This document shows positions 6,065 through 6,511 of a stretch of 6,511 bases of DNA, piece after piece; positions within the stretch are counted from its first letter, which is position 1, and each line of letters opens with the position of its first letter. The notes under the pieces were generated by a model. That model was not told the DNA's origin. It searched no databases and worked only from the letters and a program-made list of their open reading frames with translations. The position numbers and the translations under genes are program-made. The DNA comes from an uncultured bacterium (GTDB taxonomy: Bacteria > Bacillota > Clostridia > Lachnospirales > Lachnospiraceae): the NCBI GenBank assembly GCA_947088515.1, contig CAMUHA010000185.1:1-6511 (forward strand), read 5' to 3'.

Positions 6065-6511
6065 CTATTTACGAACCAGATATTTTCTCATATCTATAGC
6101 GCAGGCAACAAGAATAATCACACCTTTTATAATATACTGCCAGTTCTGGTTTATGGACAGGAACTGCAGCGCAACGAAAATTATACGCAGAAGGAAAACG
6201 CCTGTTACCACGCCGCTTATCTTTCCGGTACCTCCTACAAAGGATACACCGCCGATAACGCAGGCCGCAATTGCATCACTTTCATAGTTTGCTCCTGTTG
6301 TTGCTGTGTTGGAACCAATACGCGCGGACTCAATAAATCCGGTAATACCATACATGGCGCCTGCAAGAGTATGTACTAAAATGGTGGTTTTCATTACATT
6401 AACACCGGATACATTGGCCGCTTCCGGGTTGGACCCCACTGCAAACATGTTCTTTCCAAAAGTGGTTTTATTCCAGATAAACCACATAATCGCAACAATG
6501 GCACAAGCATA
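6065..6511 (-). CDS. mglC: Galactose/methyl-galactoside ABC transporter permease (MglC), C-terminal part
   Basis: MglC is the membrane permease of the MglBAC importer, which brings in galactose, methyl-galactosides and often glucose using the binding protein MglB and ATPase MglA. The 148 visible residues match the C-terminal half of the family (BPD_transp_2). They include WNKTTFGKNMFAVGSNPEAA (13-32 of the visible part), the loop SDAIAACVIGGVSFVGG (78-94) with GTGKISG after it, and the closing NWQYIIKGVIILVACAID (123-140, quoted in part elsewhere as NWQYIIKG). The ARIGS element and the exact C-terminus favour MglC over ribose-type RbsC. The frame runs open through the window edge; the methionine at 6487 is internal because full-length MglC is about 330-350 residues. 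The rest of the gene and presumably mglA and mglB lie upstream, outside the window. A strong terminator follows, making this the last gene of its operon. True substrate range cannot be read from the permease alone. Confidence 0.93.
   Translation of the reverse strand, partial: YACAIVAIMWFIWNKTTFGKNMFAVGSNPEAANVSGVNVMKTTILVHTLAGAMYGITGFIESARIGSNTATTGANYESDAIAACVIGGVSFVGGTGKISGVVTGVFLLRIIFVALQFLSINQNWQYIIKGVIILVACAIDMRKYLVRK

Noticed and set aside
6065..6487. Treating the methionine at 6487 as the start of a 140-residue protein
   Set aside because: The frame continues open to the window edge with typical hydrophobic permease sequence and the match is to the C-terminal half of MglC, so this is an internal methionine.

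Overview
The window looks like ordinary chromosomal sequence from a low-to-moderate GC Gram-positive, most likely a clostridial (Lachnospiraceae-like) Firmicute. This rests on strong purine-rich Shine-Dalgarno sites, typical Firmicute rho-independent terminators, a small InlB/Listeria-Bacteroides-repeat surface protein, and a valS-fapA-folC order resembling the valS-folC pairing of Bacillus. The genus cannot be fixed from the sequence alone. All six supportable genes lie on the minus strand, so transcription runs from the high to the low coordinates.

Layout in the direction of transcription: (1) 6511-6065, the C-terminal 148 residues of MglC, the membrane permease of a galactose/methyl-galactoside ABC importer, cut by the window edge and closed by a strong terminator (6050-6014). 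(2) 5903-5289, a 204-residue single-pass membrane protein with two extracellular InlB-type B repeats, alone between the sugar operon and the valS unit. (3) A consensus-like promoter (5227-5199) with a small hairpin at its predicted start site, driving an unrecognised 84-residue two-helix membrane protein (5160-4906) and, 36 bases on, full-length valyl-tRNA synthetase (4869-2185). A terminator (2178-2143) follows valS. (4) 2106-526, a full-length FapA/DUF342 protein. (5) 421-1, the first 140 residues of folylpolyglutamate synthase FolC, cut by the window edge. A perfect 11-bp inverted repeat sits between fapA and folC.

Functionally this is housekeeping (tRNA charging, folate retention) beside sugar uptake, plus three less understood proteins: the small membrane protein cotranscribed with valS, the FapA protein with no flagellar gene in view, and the InlB-repeat protein. 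There is no gene-free stretch over 300 bases; the longest gap is about 160 bases (5904-6064). I found no mobile element, CRISPR array, RNA gene, phage gene or toxin-antitoxin pair. The points most worth a second look are the missing T-box in front of valS, the conserved-or-not status of the small membrane protein and of FapA in this locus, and the structured promoter region. I do not see an evident new multi-gene system here.
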